From Acaryochloris sp. CCMEE 5410 (GTDB lineage Bacteria; Cyanobacteriota; Cyanobacteriia; Thermosynechococcales; Thermosynechococcaceae): 64,000 bases of DNA. The position numbers and the translations under genes are program-made. The stretch lies in contig NZ_AFEJ02000001.1 of assembly GCF_000238775.2 (NCBI RefSeq), forward strand, positions 1,798,001 through 1,862,000, written 5' to 3'. Shown here one piece after another: positions 16,024-25,273 of this stretch. Position 1 is the first letter of the stretch, and every line of letters starts with the position of its first letter. The notes below the pieces were generated by a model. It did not search any database. It had not been told where the DNA came from and worked only from the letters and a program-made list of their open reading frames with translations.

Positions 16024-18504
16024 ATGACGAGCCCTGATTTCTCAGATTCCCTGACTTGGCTGGAGCAGGCAAAAACGTATCTCCAACAGAATCAGTATAT
16101 TGATGCCCTGAATTGTATTCATCAAGGTCTGGCTCTGACCCCTAGGAACGCAGATGCCTGGCTGCAATGTGGCAATGTCCTGCAGAAATTAGGGTTTTAT
16201 GGGGAGGCAATCACGGCGAACCATAATGCTCAACGCCTCTTTGGCAGCCCAGAGGCCAAACTCAAAATGATTCCTTTGGAGTCTTTATTAGCCAAAGCTC
16301 AGGGAAAGCCAGAAGACCTGCTCACTTCAGTCAAAACAGAGGCCGTACCGCCTGCCACCGCTGACACCATCTCCGGTAAAGATTATGACTTTTGGCAAAA
16401 ACGCGCCCTGGCTTGCACCAAAGCCAAAGATTTTGATGCGGCCTTAGCCGCCTATGATAAAGTCTTGGCCTTTAAGCCTAACCATGCCCAGGCTTGGTAT
16501 CAACGGGGGCTGGTTTTATTCAATTTACAGCGATATGAGGATGCGATCGCAAGTTTTGATCAAGCCCTAGAGCACCAGCCCGATTTGTACCAAGCCTGGA
16601 ATAACCGGGCCAGCATTTTAATTCAGCTGGGTAATTTCAAAGAAGCCATTCATAGCTATGAACAAGCCCTGCGCTGGACCGATAAGCAGTTATGGCAAGC
16701 TTGGGACGATCTGGGGATGGCGATGCTTCATCTTCAGGGGGCAGACGCTGGCATTGCGATTTGGAATCAAGGCATTGATGCCCTGTGGTGTGATGCCGAT
16801 GATTATGCTCTAGGCTGCGGTAGCCTCCATCAGCGCAAAGGGGATTTTCAAGCTCAACAGGCTTGGCAAGATCCGTCGCCAACCAAAATGTGGAAAGCAG
16901 CCAAATTAAGCTATCTAAGAGCCCTAGATTTGCTGGATTTCCAAACCTTTCCTCAGCATCACTTAACCATCTGGCAATCTCTACTGCAAGTGCGGTTCCA
17001 TTTGCAAGAAACGGCTGCCGTTCACTCCATGCTTCTTGAAGGTGCCATCAAGCTGCAAACCATCAAGCGGGATGTCAATCTATCCCCTGAGCAGGATCGA
17101 CAGCTAGAAGAACAATTTGCTGGTTTTCAACAGATGCAGGTCGATTGGCTGGTCCAGCAGAATCAATTGAAAGACGCGATTCTCTGGGCAGAACGCTGCA
17201 AAGATCGCACCTTAGGATATTGGCAATCTGGTCCTGATTACGATCCAGTTCAGCATCAATATACGGACCTTACCCCCCTCCTCAATCCTCAGCGAGCCAT
17301 TCTCTATTGGCATCTCAGTCCCGCCCACCTCTATACCTTTATTCTCAAATCCAACCAAGACCCTGTGCTGTTTTGTGCCCACTCCTTGGAATCAGAATCG
17401 GCTCACCCGACGGATCTAGATACTGCTCTGATCGATCAGCATTTTTGCCTGCAGTTGTGGCAAAAAAACTGGGATAAAGCCCAGCATCTTTCCCAAAAAA
17501 ATTCTGATTCGATTTTAGGGCTGGGGGCTAACTTTTGGTTGAAAGGGCAAGGGGTTCAACTCCTCACCCAACTGAAAGAGATTTTAGCCATTGAGGCTTT
17601 ATGTCAAAACGCCTTAACTGGTATTCACGAACTGATTCTTGTGCGACCTGAGCAATGGCGTCACCTACCGATGGCGGCCCTTTTCCCAGAGCAGATTAGC
17701 ATTACGCTCCTCCCCAGTTTGCAAATTGGCCTCAATCTACTGACCGCAAAGTCTTCCCCTCAAGACCATCTATTAACCATTGTTCCGCCCCAAGGCTCTA
17801 ATGAGGAGAAAGATAATAACCTCACAGAATTAGAGGCCCTGGCCATCGCTCGATCCTACCGACAGCATATTCAATTGGGAGGACTCCAGCTAACTCAGAA
17901 GACGGTCTTGGCGGCGCTCAAGGTCTCGGGAGGGAGTATTCATTTTACGGGGGTGACAGCTACAAATCGTTCAACGCTCCCTTTACCGGCTTGGGTTCTA
18001 GCCAATGGCCAGCAATTGACTCTAAAGGACTTATTTGCATTGGATTGGCAATCCTATGCAACGGTTTGCCTCTCGGGTGGTCCTCAAAACCTTAAACCGT
18101 TGCCAGGGTCTATTCCAGATCTAGAAACATGCCTGCTCTCATTAGGGGTGCAGCATGTGCTCAACAGCTTGTGGGAGGTCAATCACTGTTCCCGAATCAT
18201 GCTGATGACCCAGGTCCATCATCTATTGCACCAAAACGGCAATCCTGTCCATGCCTTGCGGCAGGCTCAGCACTGGCTTCGCAACCTCACCTACCGACAT
18301 GCGATTCAATGGTGGATTACCCTGGGCAACACATTAGAATTAGACAGCTCACAAAAAAACACCCTTGAACGAATTGAAGCCGAACTCCAGGCCGCAGCCC
18401 AGGAGGCAGGTCAAGATGTTTGTCCGTTTAGTCACCCTTGGTATTGGGTGGGGTTTACCATTTCTGGGAATTTCCCGGAAATGTTGGTATGGAATGAGGC
18501 CTAA
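16024..18504 (+). CDS. TPR-repeat protein with degenerate CHAT domain
   Basis: An 826-residue protein. Residues 8-230 hold TPR units (ALNCIHQGLALTPRNADAW, AYDKVLAFKPNHAQAWYQRG, SFDQALEHQPDLYQAWNNRA), a scaffold for protein contacts. Residues 415-825 look like a CHAT (caspase HetF-associated) domain. Active CHAT proteases carry His-Gly in a HFxxHG motif and Cys in LSxC. Here these positions read SIHFTGVTATN and VCLSGGPQN, so both catalytic residues appear lost. It is probably a non-catalytic binding protein. It ends 4 bp into the convergent cobA-hemD gene. Confidence 0.85.
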   Translation: MTSPDFSDSLTWLEQAKTYLQQNQYIDALNCIHQGLALTPRNADAWLQCGNVLQKLGFYGEAITANHNAQRLFGSPEAKLKMIPLESLLAKAQGKPEDLLTSVKTEAVPPATADTISGKDYDFWQKRALACTKAKDFDAALAAYDKVLAFKPNHAQAWYQRGLVLFNLQRYEDAIASFDQALEHQPDLYQAWNNRASILIQLGNFKEAIHSYEQALRWTDKQLWQAWDDLGMAMLHLQGADAGIAIWNQGIDALWCDADDYALGCGSLHQRKGDFQAQQAWQDPSPTKMWKAAKLSYLRALDLLDFQTFPQHHLTIWQSLLQVRFHLQETAAVHSMLLEGAIKLQTIKRDVNLSPEQDRQLEEQFAGFQQMQVDWLVQQNQLKDAILWAERCKDRTLGYWQSGPDYDPVQHQYTDLTPLLNPQRAILYWHLSPAHLYTFILKSNQDPVLFCAHSLESESAHPTDLDTALIDQHFCLQLWQKNWDKAQHLSQKNSDSILGLGANFWLKGQGVQLLTQLKEILAIEALCQNALTGIHELILVRPEQWRHLPMAALFPEQISITLLPSLQIGLNLLTAKSSPQDHLLTIVPPQGSNEEKDNNLTELEALAIARSYRQHIQLGGLQLTQKTVLAALKVSGGSIHFTGVTATNRSTLPLPAWVLANGQQLTLKDLFALDWQSYATVCLSGGPQNLKPLPGSIPDLETCLLSLGVQHVLNSLWEVNHCSRIMLMTQVHHLLHQNGNPVHALRQAQHWLRNLTYRHAIQWWITLGNTLELDSSQKNTLERIEAELQAAAQEAGQDVCPFSHPWYWVGFTISGNFPEMLVWNEA

Positions 18505-20129
18505 TCTTGAGTCTGATAGTGGTCAACAATACTTTGCGTTAAACCGTCTAAGGTATATTCCTCCGCTTCAATATCGACTCGTCCCAGCAGCTCTTGGCAG
18601 GTCAATGAAGTCTGAGGACCAATGGAGGCGACCTTGAGGGGAGTAAGCCATGCCTGGGGTTTACCCTCTCCAACCGCTTGCTGCAGAAGCTGATAAAAAT
18701 AGCGAACCGTTTTAGAACTGGCAAAGGTGACGATATCAACGGTTTGAGTTTGCAAGGCCTGGAGGGCCTGGGGGGCAATGGTTGCTGGACATCGTGATTG
18801 ATAGGCCGCTACCTCCACCACTGTTGCCCCTTTTTGGGTCAGTTGTTTGACCAAAACGTCTCGTCCACCACTTTCAACTCTGGGGAATAACAGGGTCTGC
18901 CCCGTCAGTGTTTCCCCTGGGAAATGCTCTACTAAAGCATCCGCAACAAAGTTAGGTGGGATATAGTCCGCCTTTAATCCTTGCTGTTCTAGAGTTTTGG
19001 CTGTTTTTCGACCGACCACTGCAATCTTGACGGAAGCGAGTGCTCGTGTGTCTAAACCCGCATGGAATAGGCGGTCTAGGAAGCGAGTAACGCCATTGGC
19101 AGACGTCAAGATCAGCCAGTCAAAGTGATCTAAAGATGCGATCGCATCATCTAACGCCTCCCAAGAGGACGGTGGGCCAATTTCTAAGGCCGGCATATCC
19201 ACTACTGTCGCCCCCATCGATATGAGAGATTGACTAAAGGTCTTGGATTGGGCAACGGCTCGCGTCACCAAGATCGTTTTACCTGCTAACGGTAAAATCG
19301 ACTGAAGAGAAGTAGCACCCATGGAACATTGTGCAGAATCACTTCTATGAGCATATTCACTGTTGGTCGGGAAAGAAAGCCCCAGGGTTGGTTGGAGATG
19401 AACGACTTTGCCCACCACGATCACACAAGGCGATAGTGACTCTCCTTGGGTTTGGGCCACAATCGTCCCTAACGTGCCAGTCCAAACTTGCTGCTGACGC
19501 CGACCTCCCCAACGAATAATGGCAATCGGATGTTGTTCGGGCTGGCCATTGTGTCTCAGGTGATGGACAATGTTCTCTAAATGGCGCGCCCCCATCAGAA
19601 TCACCAAGGTATCGAGTTGGGCTAAAACAGACCAGTCCAGACGCTCTGGGGCATGGGCACTCAATACCGTAAAGTGCTGGCCCAATTGGGCATCAGTCAG
19701 GGGAATGCCAGCAAATAAAGGTGCTGCTAGGGCAGAAGAAATCCCCGGCAACACTTCAACCGCACAACCTGCTGCGTGTAAGGCGAGGACTTCAGACGTG
19801 GTGCGTCCAAACACAAAGGGATCACCACTTTTAAGGCGGACAACTTGATATCCCTGGCAACAATACGCCACTAACCGGCGATCAATATCTGTTTGGGGAG
19901 TGCTAGGACCCTTACCTCGCTTGCCCACTGGGATTTTTAAGCAAGTTTTCTTTACGAGGTTTAATAATTCAGGATTGATCAGGGCATCATAGAGGATGAC
20001 GTCAGCCTGAGCAAGCAGGTTTTGTCCCATAACCGTAAGATAGTTATGTTCCCCAGGGCCAGCACCAATGATAAAAACCTTGCCCTGTGACTTAGGCGTT
20101 TGAGTTGTTGAATAGTTGTTTTCGCTCAA
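18501..20129 (-). CDS. cobA-hemD: Uroporphyrinogen-III C-methyltransferase / uroporphyrinogen-III synthase fusion
   Basis: A two-domain tetrapyrrole enzyme of 542 residues. Residues 15-260 are the SAM-dependent methyltransferase that makes precorrin-2 (VFIIGAGPGEHNYLTVMGQ, LKSGDPFVFGRT, VLPGISSALAAP). Residues 285-540 resemble HemD, which closes the ring to uroporphyrinogen III (ILVTRAVAQSKTF, LILTSANGVTRFL, ASSKTVRYF). The fusion links the branch point to siroheme and cobalamin. The start is TTG at 20129, overlapping the TGA of a small upstream ORF (TTGA), which suggests translational coupling. Confidence 0.93.
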   Translation of the reverse strand: MSENNYSTTQTPKSQGKVFIIGAGPGEHNYLTVMGQNLLAQADVILYDALINPELLNLVKKTCLKIPVGKRGKGPSTPQTDIDRRLVAYCCQGYQVVRLKSGDPFVFGRTTSEVLALHAAGCAVEVLPGISSALAAPLFAGIPLTDAQLGQHFTVLSAHAPERLDWSVLAQLDTLVILMGARHLENIVHHLRHNGQPEQHPIAIIRWGGRRQQQVWTGTLGTIVAQTQGESLSPCVIVVGKVVHLQPTLGLSFPTNSEYAHRSDSAQCSMGATSLQSILPLAGKTILVTRAVAQSKTFSQSLISMGATVVDMPALEIGPPSSWEALDDAIASLDHFDWLILTSANGVTRFLDRLFHAGLDTRALASVKIAVVGRKTAKTLEQQGLKADYIPPNFVADALVEHFPGETLTGQTLLFPRVESGGRDVLVKQLTQKGATVVEVAAYQSRCPATIAPQALQALQTQTVDIVTFASSKTVRYFYQLLQQAVGEGKPQAWLTPLKVASIGPQTSLTCQELLGRVDIEAEEYTLDGLTQSIVDHYQTQD

Positions 20130-20350
20130 AACGATTGGATTTCAACTGCTTCGATCCTAGCTTGTATTGCTAGCAAGAGATGATTCTCCTGCGGCCACAT
20201 GTTGGTTTGGTAAGCAACCTCTTCCATATCCTGAGCTGACAGTGCCGGGGAAAACTCAACCAGATCACTCACCAAATCGTAAGAATGACAGCTCTCTAGT
20301 AGTGAACAATAGTGCTTAAGACGATGGAGAAACGGATGCGAAAAACAATA
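20126..20350 (-). CDS. Small ORF coupled to cobA-hemD, start not defined
   Basis: An open frame of 74 codons upstream of cobA-hemD. It is bounded by a stop at 20351-20353 and ends with TGA at 20126-20128. The sequence has protein-like composition: HPFLHRLKHYCSLLESCHSY near the N-terminal end, then PALSAQDMEEVAYQTN and a helical end with ARIEAVEIQSF. Its TGA overlaps the TTG start of cobA-hemD. No ATG is present near the beginning; GTG at 20272 would give 48 residues. It overlaps, on the other strand, the 5' fragment of the IS-split lipoprotein gene. It may be a real small protein or a decayed gene end. Confidence 0.4.
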   Translation of the reverse strand, partial: YCFSHPFLHRLKHYCSLLESCHSYDLVSDLVEFSPALSAQDMEEVAYQTNMWPQENHLLLAIQARIEAVEIQSF

Positions 20351-20374
20351 TTAGGGGTAACTTTGATCCTGTTA
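20336..20374 (+). pseudogene. 5' fragment of the IS-interrupted lipoprotein gene (signal peptide start)
   Basis: Codes MRKTILGVTLILL, the basic and hydrophobic parts of a lipoprotein signal peptide, then runs into the IS630 element. A GGAG site lies 6 bases before the ATG at 20336; an in-frame ATG at 20324 is the alternative. The 3' part resumes at 21518 in the same frame once the element and one copy of the TA duplication are removed. Confidence 0.75.
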
Positions 20375-20378
20375 TACT

Positions 20379-20915
20379 CTAGACGGCTAAGATATTAACT
20401 TTTTTAAAAGACTGAAACTTGAGTGATAGCAGGCTTGTGAGTTTCGCCTTATGCTCACCATTGCACTGGTCGAGGCACTGTTGAATGGCTCCCTTAAAGG
20501 CGGGGAAATCAGCATAATACTTTGAGTAGAGACATTCTTTGCGCACAAAGCGCCAGAGCCGCTCAATTAAATTCAAATGGGGTGAATAAGAGGGCAAGTA
20601 GACTAACTCAATATCGACGATCTCAGCAAAGTCTGTCACAAGCTGGCATTTTTGATATCGAGCATTGTCTAAAATCACGCTGATGGGTATGACAGGGTCG
20701 AGTAGAGCAAGCTTGGCTAGCAACAAACACATGCTATGAGAGTTGATGTAGGTGTGGTTGGTGATGCTGATGATATCTTTAGTGACGGCGTTGAGCGCCC
20801 CGAGAACATTGAATCGTTGACGACCGGAAGGAGAGGGGATGAAGATCCGACGGATGCACCAGAGAACCCCAGATAAGCCTGATGAACAAAATGAGCAGCA
20901 TCTACAAAAAGACAA
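20379..20915 (-). pseudogene. IS630-type transposase, C-terminal part (frame-shifted)
   Basis: The second half of a DDE transposase. It holds VILDNARYQKC (second catalytic Asp) and LPSYSPHLNLIERLWRFVRK (the catalytic Glu region). IS630-like sequence begins only at LWCIRRIFIPSPSGRQRFNV; the residues before it in this frame (SFCRCCSFCSSG) are not family-like. The expected FVDAAHFVHQAYLG, with the first catalytic Asp, lies in a third frame between about 20865 and 20905. Two -1 shifts are therefore needed to read a full enzyme. Confidence 0.85.
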
Positions 20916-21432
20916 GACGCTCTTGGCGTTGAGCTCCCTCTAATAAGGGTTCAAGGCAAGTTTTTCGGAACTGCTCTTGCTCCTCAATTTTCTCGGGTAG
21001 ACTCGACTTTCCCGGCACATACCCCACTTTTCGATAGCGACAACCGATGCGTTTGAGGAAAGCTTTGATCTGGGTTGGACTACGTTTAATGCCCGTCAAT
21101 TGTTCAATGACTGCTTGAGCTTCTGCACTGGTGCGGGGCGGGTGTTGCTCAAAATAGGCTCTCACACTATCGCTATGAGCGTTGAGTGAACTGGGTTGAC
21201 CTTTATATTCCAGGGTCTTCAGTCCTTCAATTCCTCCTTGTTGATACAAACGAAGGGTTTTGGCTAAGGTCGGACGGCTAATCTGACAAAGCTGGCAGAT
21301 CTGGGCATGGGCAAGACCTTGACTCTTTAAGTAGAGGACTTCCATCCGTCGCTGCACCCGTGGGTGAGGATGATGATAGCGCTCGTAGTTGAGGTGTTGG
21401 ATTTCCTCTGCGGTGAAATCAATTTTAATCAT
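20902..21432 (-). pseudogene. IS630-type transposase, N-terminal part
   Basis: The DNA-binding half of the transposase, starting at ATG 21432 (MIKIDFTAEEIQHLNYERY). Two helix-turn-helix units are visible: AQICQLCQISRPTLAKTLRL and the SPTQIKAFLKRIGCRYRK region. It ends ERLVFL and a TAG right after a T5 run (A5 at 20906-20910 on the plus strand). IS630 elements in cyanobacteria often use ribosomal frameshifting at such a run, so this first shift could be programmed. Confidence 0.85.
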
Positions 21433-21517
21433 GCGAGTAGGAGAGTCGGTTGGGGGATACTCCCAGTGTGCCAAATCTCTCCGCTACAATGTTAAGCCAC
21501 TAGTCGTCCGCAGTATA

Positions 21518-22195
21518 TCCATAGGGATAGCAAGTTGTGGGGGAGCTGGGGGTGATGAGCCTGAAGCTGAACAGGCGTCCGAGACTCCCACTGAACAGTC
21601 TTTTCCCGATGCCTCACCAGAAATTCCTTCTCCCCCCGCGGCTAAGGTAGTCTTAACTCGCCCCACCAATCCTGATGAACGGTTACGGGTGGTGAAGAGT
21701 GGTCGTACCGATCCTTTCGCCGAGATTGTACCGGCTGTACCGAATACTTCCTCGCCTCGTACAACTCCCTCTCAGGGACAGCCCCCATCACCTGTGAATG
21801 TGCCAAAGGGGACTGCACCGAAAGCGACGGCGCCAACAGCGAGTTCTACATCAACTCCCTCCTCACCATCTACTAAACCAAGTACGACTCCTGACAAGAT
21901 TGTCTTGCCTACCTTGCCCAAACCAGAGGTGGCTCAAGGGGTAAAAGTAACAGGGGTGATTAATTTGGGAGGTCGGCCTAAGGCCATTCTGAAGGCACCC
22001 GGCGAAAAATCAACCCGAACTGTGGGGGTTGGTGAACGCATCGCCAATGGCCAAGTTTTGGTGAAGTCAATTAACCTTAGTAATCCTGCAGCCCCAGTGG
22101 TTGTCCTTGAACAATCTGGCATGAAAGTTAGAGTCAGTGTGGGTCAAGAACCCATTGCCTTAGCATCTGCGGATAAGGATAAAGACAAGAAATAG
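21518..22195 (+). pseudogene. 3' part of the IS-interrupted lipoprotein gene
   Basis: Begins SIGIASCGGAGG, the end of a lipoprotein signal peptide with a lipobox Cys, and continues about 220 codons. A Pro/Thr/Ser-rich unstructured region (about 20-140) follows, then a compact C-terminal domain (VTGVINLGGRPKAILKAPGE, VVLEQSGMKVRVSVG) that looks like PilP-type or similar small beta domains. Function unknown. The start is lost to the IS630 insertion. The frame stays open into the element to an ATG at 21389, but that would give no signal peptide, so the protein is probably not exported. Confidence 0.8.
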
Positions 22196-22328
22196 GGTTT
22201 CGCTTAGAAAAATTTCCTGAGTAGGGACGCGTCATATTTTGCCCTCTCACTATAAAATGGCAAGACAGTAGAGCCGGATCAATCATCTTTGATGATTCTC
22301 AGAGCTAGCCCCTACTGTCTTTCTGTAT

Positions 22329-24029
22329 TTGCGAGAGAAGCCCTTGTTGACTCCTTCCAACTTTTTGACGCATCTTGTATTGAAATCCCTCAACTATCTG
22401 GCTCAGAGATGGCGATGGCGAGGGACAAGGTATTATCTCAGTCTGTTCTGTTGTTGCCTGTTGTTGATTGTGGGTTGCCAGTCTCGCGATTCGGAACCTA
22501 GTCCAACCGCAACCGGGGCAGACACTCGCTTAGCGTTAGGCACAACGGGTAAAGTCAGAACTTTAGATCCAGCTGATGCCCTAGAACTCTTTTCGGGTAA
22601 TCTCCTCTACAACATGGGAGATCGCCTATACGCTTACAAGAGCGGCACAACCGACCTGGTGCCGCAGTTGGCGACAGAGCTTCCTAAAATCAGTGAGGAT
22701 GGTTTGGTCTACACCATTCCTTTGCGGACAGATGTTGTTTTCCATGACGACACCCCTTTTGACGCCAAGGCGATGGAGTTTTCTCTCAATCGCTTTATCC
22801 AGAATGGGGGACAGCCAGCGTTCTTGTTATCCGACGTGGTGGAGTTAGTCACTGCGAAGTCAGCTGCCGAGTTGGAGATCAAGCTGAAAAAACCGTTTGC
22901 CGCGTTTACAGACTTATTAGCCTTCTCGGGGTTAGTGGCTGTTTCTCCCAAAGCTTATGAAATTGGGCCTGGAAAGTTTAATCCTTCTACTTTTGTGGGA
23001 ACGGGGCCTTACCAGCTGGTAGACAATCGCAGCGACTCTATCCGGTTAGACCGCTTTGACAAATATTGGGGAGACAAACCCACAAATCCAGGGATTGATA
23101 TTCAAAGTTTTACCAGCAGTGCCAACTTGTTCAACGCCTTTCGCACCGGATCCGTGGATATTGCCTATCAGTCTTTGAATCCCGAACAAATTGAGCTATT
23201 AGCGAAAGCAGCTGATAAAGGAGACTGGCAGGCCATTACTGGACCCGGTAGTAACATTACCTATGTCAGCTTGAATCTTCGGGATGAAACCTTGAAGAAA
23301 CCAGAGGTTCGCCAAGCATTGGCGCTGACGATTAATCGGCAACTGATCCAAAATCGAGTGTTTAATGGCCAGGTTGACCCGCTCTATAGCCTGGTCCCTA
23401 GTATTTTTGATGCGAGCAAGCCGGTATTTCAAAGTGATAGCGATGCTGACGTAGCTAAAGCTAAGGAGCTACTGACCCAAGCAGGGTACACCACAGAAAA
23501 GCCTCTAGAAGTGGAATTTTGGTATCGCTCTAATGTCCCCAGCGATGGCCCCGCAGCGACGACGATTAAAGCTCTTATTGAGAAAGAGCTGAAAGATTTA
23601 GCCAAGGTGGAACTCAAAAGCATCGAATCAGCAACGGCCTATAACAACTTGGATAAAGGCACCTACCCGATGTTTATGCTGGACTGGAGTGGAGACTACT
23701 ATGATCCTGATACCTATATCCATCCTTTCTTAGACTGTTCGGAGGGGAATGTGGAGGAAGGTTGTAAAGAAGGTGCGACCGTTGGACAAGGGTCATTTTA
23801 CTTCAGTGAAAAAATGAATCAGCTGATTGATCAACAGCGTCAGGAACAAGACCCTGACAAACGCCAGAAAACTTTTGAGGCGATTCAGGATCTGCTGGCT
23901 CAGGATGTTCCCTTTATTCCCTTATGGCAACGTAAGGAGTATGCCTTTGCCCGACCTGATATCCAAGGCGTGCGACTTGAGCCCACCCAAGCGATGCCTT
24001 TCGCATCCCTCAGTCGTTCCTCTACCTAG
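22329..24029 (+). CDS. ABC transporter substrate-binding lipoprotein (family 5, peptide/nickel type)
   Basis: A periplasmic binding lipoprotein for a peptide- or nickel-type ABC importer. A hydrophobic stretch ends in the lipobox LLLIVGC near residue 50, followed by SBP_bac_5 motifs: RTLDPADALE, LVPQLATELPKISEDGLVY, VGTGPYQLV, and PLWQRKEYAF at the end. No ATG is in frame near the beginning; the frame opens with TTG at 22329, and TTG at 22380 (MKSLNYLAQRW) is also possible, so the true start is uncertain. It is 9 bp before a DppB-type permease, clearly one operon. Confidence 0.88.
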   Translation: MREKPLLTPSNFLTHLVLKSLNYLAQRWRWRGTRYYLSLFCCCLLLIVGCQSRDSEPSPTATGADTRLALGTTGKVRTLDPADALELFSGNLLYNMGDRLYAYKSGTTDLVPQLATELPKISEDGLVYTIPLRTDVVFHDDTPFDAKAMEFSLNRFIQNGGQPAFLLSDVVELVTAKSAAELEIKLKKPFAAFTDLLAFSGLVAVSPKAYEIGPGKFNPSTFVGTGPYQLVDNRSDSIRLDRFDKYWGDKPTNPGIDIQSFTSSANLFNAFRTGSVDIAYQSLNPEQIELLAKAADKGDWQAITGPGSNITYVSLNLRDETLKKPEVRQALALTINRQLIQNRVFNGQVDPLYSLVPSIFDASKPVFQSDSDADVAKAKELLTQAGYTTEKPLEVEFWYRSNVPSDGPAATTIKALIEKELKDLAKVELKSIESATAYNNLDKGTYPMFMLDWSGDYYDPDTYIHPFLDCSEGNVEEGCKEGATVGQGSFYFSEKMNQLIDQQRQEQDPDKRQKTFEAIQDLLAQDVPFIPLWQRKEYAFARPDIQGVRLEPTQAMPFASLSRSST

Positions 24030-24038
24030 GACGTTATT

Positions 24039-25064
24039 ATGTCGCGTTCCCGAGCCCTTCAATCCTATGTAGTGGCCCGCTTATTATTGGCTCCTTTGAT
24101 GTTGTGGACCGTAACCACAGTTGTGTTTTTGCTACTCAGGGCCACACCGGGAGATCCGGTCGATGCCATTTTGGGGCCAAAAGCGCCAGCGGCTCAAAAA
24201 CTAGCGTTGCGATCGCAACTGGGATTGGACCAGTCCCTGTGGAAGCAATATATCGACTACATGGGAGACTTGCTGCAATTTGATTTAGGAACCTCCCTGA
24301 CCAGTCGGGGGCAAACGGTGTGGGATATTATTCAGCAGTTTTTTCCTGCCACCCTAGAACTTGCCTTTTGCAGCATGATTGTGGCCTTAATCATTGGAAT
24401 TACGGCTGGGATCCTGTCGGCATCCAGGCCCGGGACTATTTTTGACCTGGGCGGCAGACTCTTTGGCATCATTACCTATGCATTACCCATGTTTTGGGTG
24501 GGGATGTTGCTGAAGCTCTTTTTTGCGGTGCAATTGGGCTGGTTCCCGGATGGCACTCGATTTCCGACGCGAGTGCTCCCCCCCCAGGGTCCCACCGGCT
24601 TATATTTAATCGATAGTATATTGGCGGGGGATATGCACGCCCTAGGATTAACCCTGTATCACTTGGCGTTACCGAGCTTAACCTTAGGACTGGTTCTCAG
24701 CGGCATCTTCGAAAGAATTGTCCGCGTAAATTTAAAGCAAACGTTACAAGCTGATTATGTAGAAGCTGCCCGGGCTCGGGGAATTCCAGAAAGACGAATT
24801 CTGGTAGTCCACGCTCTTCGCAATGCCCTAATTCCAGTCATTACCGTGTTGGGGCTAACGTTTGCCGCCATGTTAGGGGGAGCTGTGCTCACGGAGGTCA
24901 CTTTCTCCTGGCCAGGACTGGGCAATCGTCTCTATGATGCCATTTCTCTAAGAGATTATTTAACGGTGCAAGGCATTATTGTCTTTGTCTCTGTCATCAT
25001 CGTCATGGCCAGCATCGTGATCGATATCGTCAATGCCTATGTTGATCCAAGGATTCGCTATTAG
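24039..25064 (+). CDS. ABC transporter permease, DppB/OppB type
   Basis: One of two membrane subunits of a peptide/nickel-type importer. It has 341 residues and about six helices. The N-terminal family motif is VVFLLLRATPGDPVDAILG, and the ATPase-contact EAA loop is YVEAARARGIPERRILVVHA. It pairs with the binding protein directly upstream. The second permease (DppC type) and the ATPases are not in the window; cyanobacteria often keep them elsewhere. Confidence 0.92.
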   Translation: MSRSRALQSYVVARLLLAPLMLWTVTTVVFLLLRATPGDPVDAILGPKAPAAQKLALRSQLGLDQSLWKQYIDYMGDLLQFDLGTSLTSRGQTVWDIIQQFFPATLELAFCSMIVALIIGITAGILSASRPGTIFDLGGRLFGIITYALPMFWVGMLLKLFFAVQLGWFPDGTRFPTRVLPPQGPTGLYLIDSILAGDMHALGLTLYHLALPSLTLGLVLSGIFERIVRVNLKQTLQADYVEAARARGIPERRILVVHALRNALIPVITVLGLTFAAMLGGAVLTEVTFSWPGLGNRLYDAISLRDYLTVQGIIVFVSVIIVMASIVIDIVNAYVDPRIRY

Positions 25065-25273
25065 TTAGGGTTACGGTTGGTTTTCGGTAATCCCTCTGTT
25101 GAGGCTCCCCCTTGACTAAATAGAAGAACTAAACTTAAGACAAAGCAAGGTTTGGGGCAGAGGATTGCCGATGACTGTCAGAATAATTCTGGTTGTCTAA
25201 CTGATTATCGGGTCAGTCCTATTCACTACGGTCCGTCCCAAGATTGCGTTAATGTAAGCCCTCAGTGCGAAAG

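Larger units (their letters stand above)
20375..21515 (-). mobile_element. IS630-family insertion sequence, 1141 bp
   Basis: The element is bounded by inverted ends that both read inward TACT, then match at most of the next 20 positions (left TACTCTAGACGGCTA, right TACTGCGGACGACTA), and both have TTAAC about 20 bases in. The TA target is duplicated at 20373-20374 and 21516-21517, as expected for IS630/Tc1-mariner. It contains one transposase gene on the minus strand, broken into two frames. The transposase stop codon lies inside the left end, at 20379-20381. It is inserted in a lipoprotein signal peptide gene. Confidence 0.88.

Noticed and set aside
21389-21517. N-terminal extension of the lipoprotein ORF from ATG 21389
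   Set aside because: This part lies inside the IS630 element, opposite its transposase, and has no signal peptide. It is read-through, not the native start.
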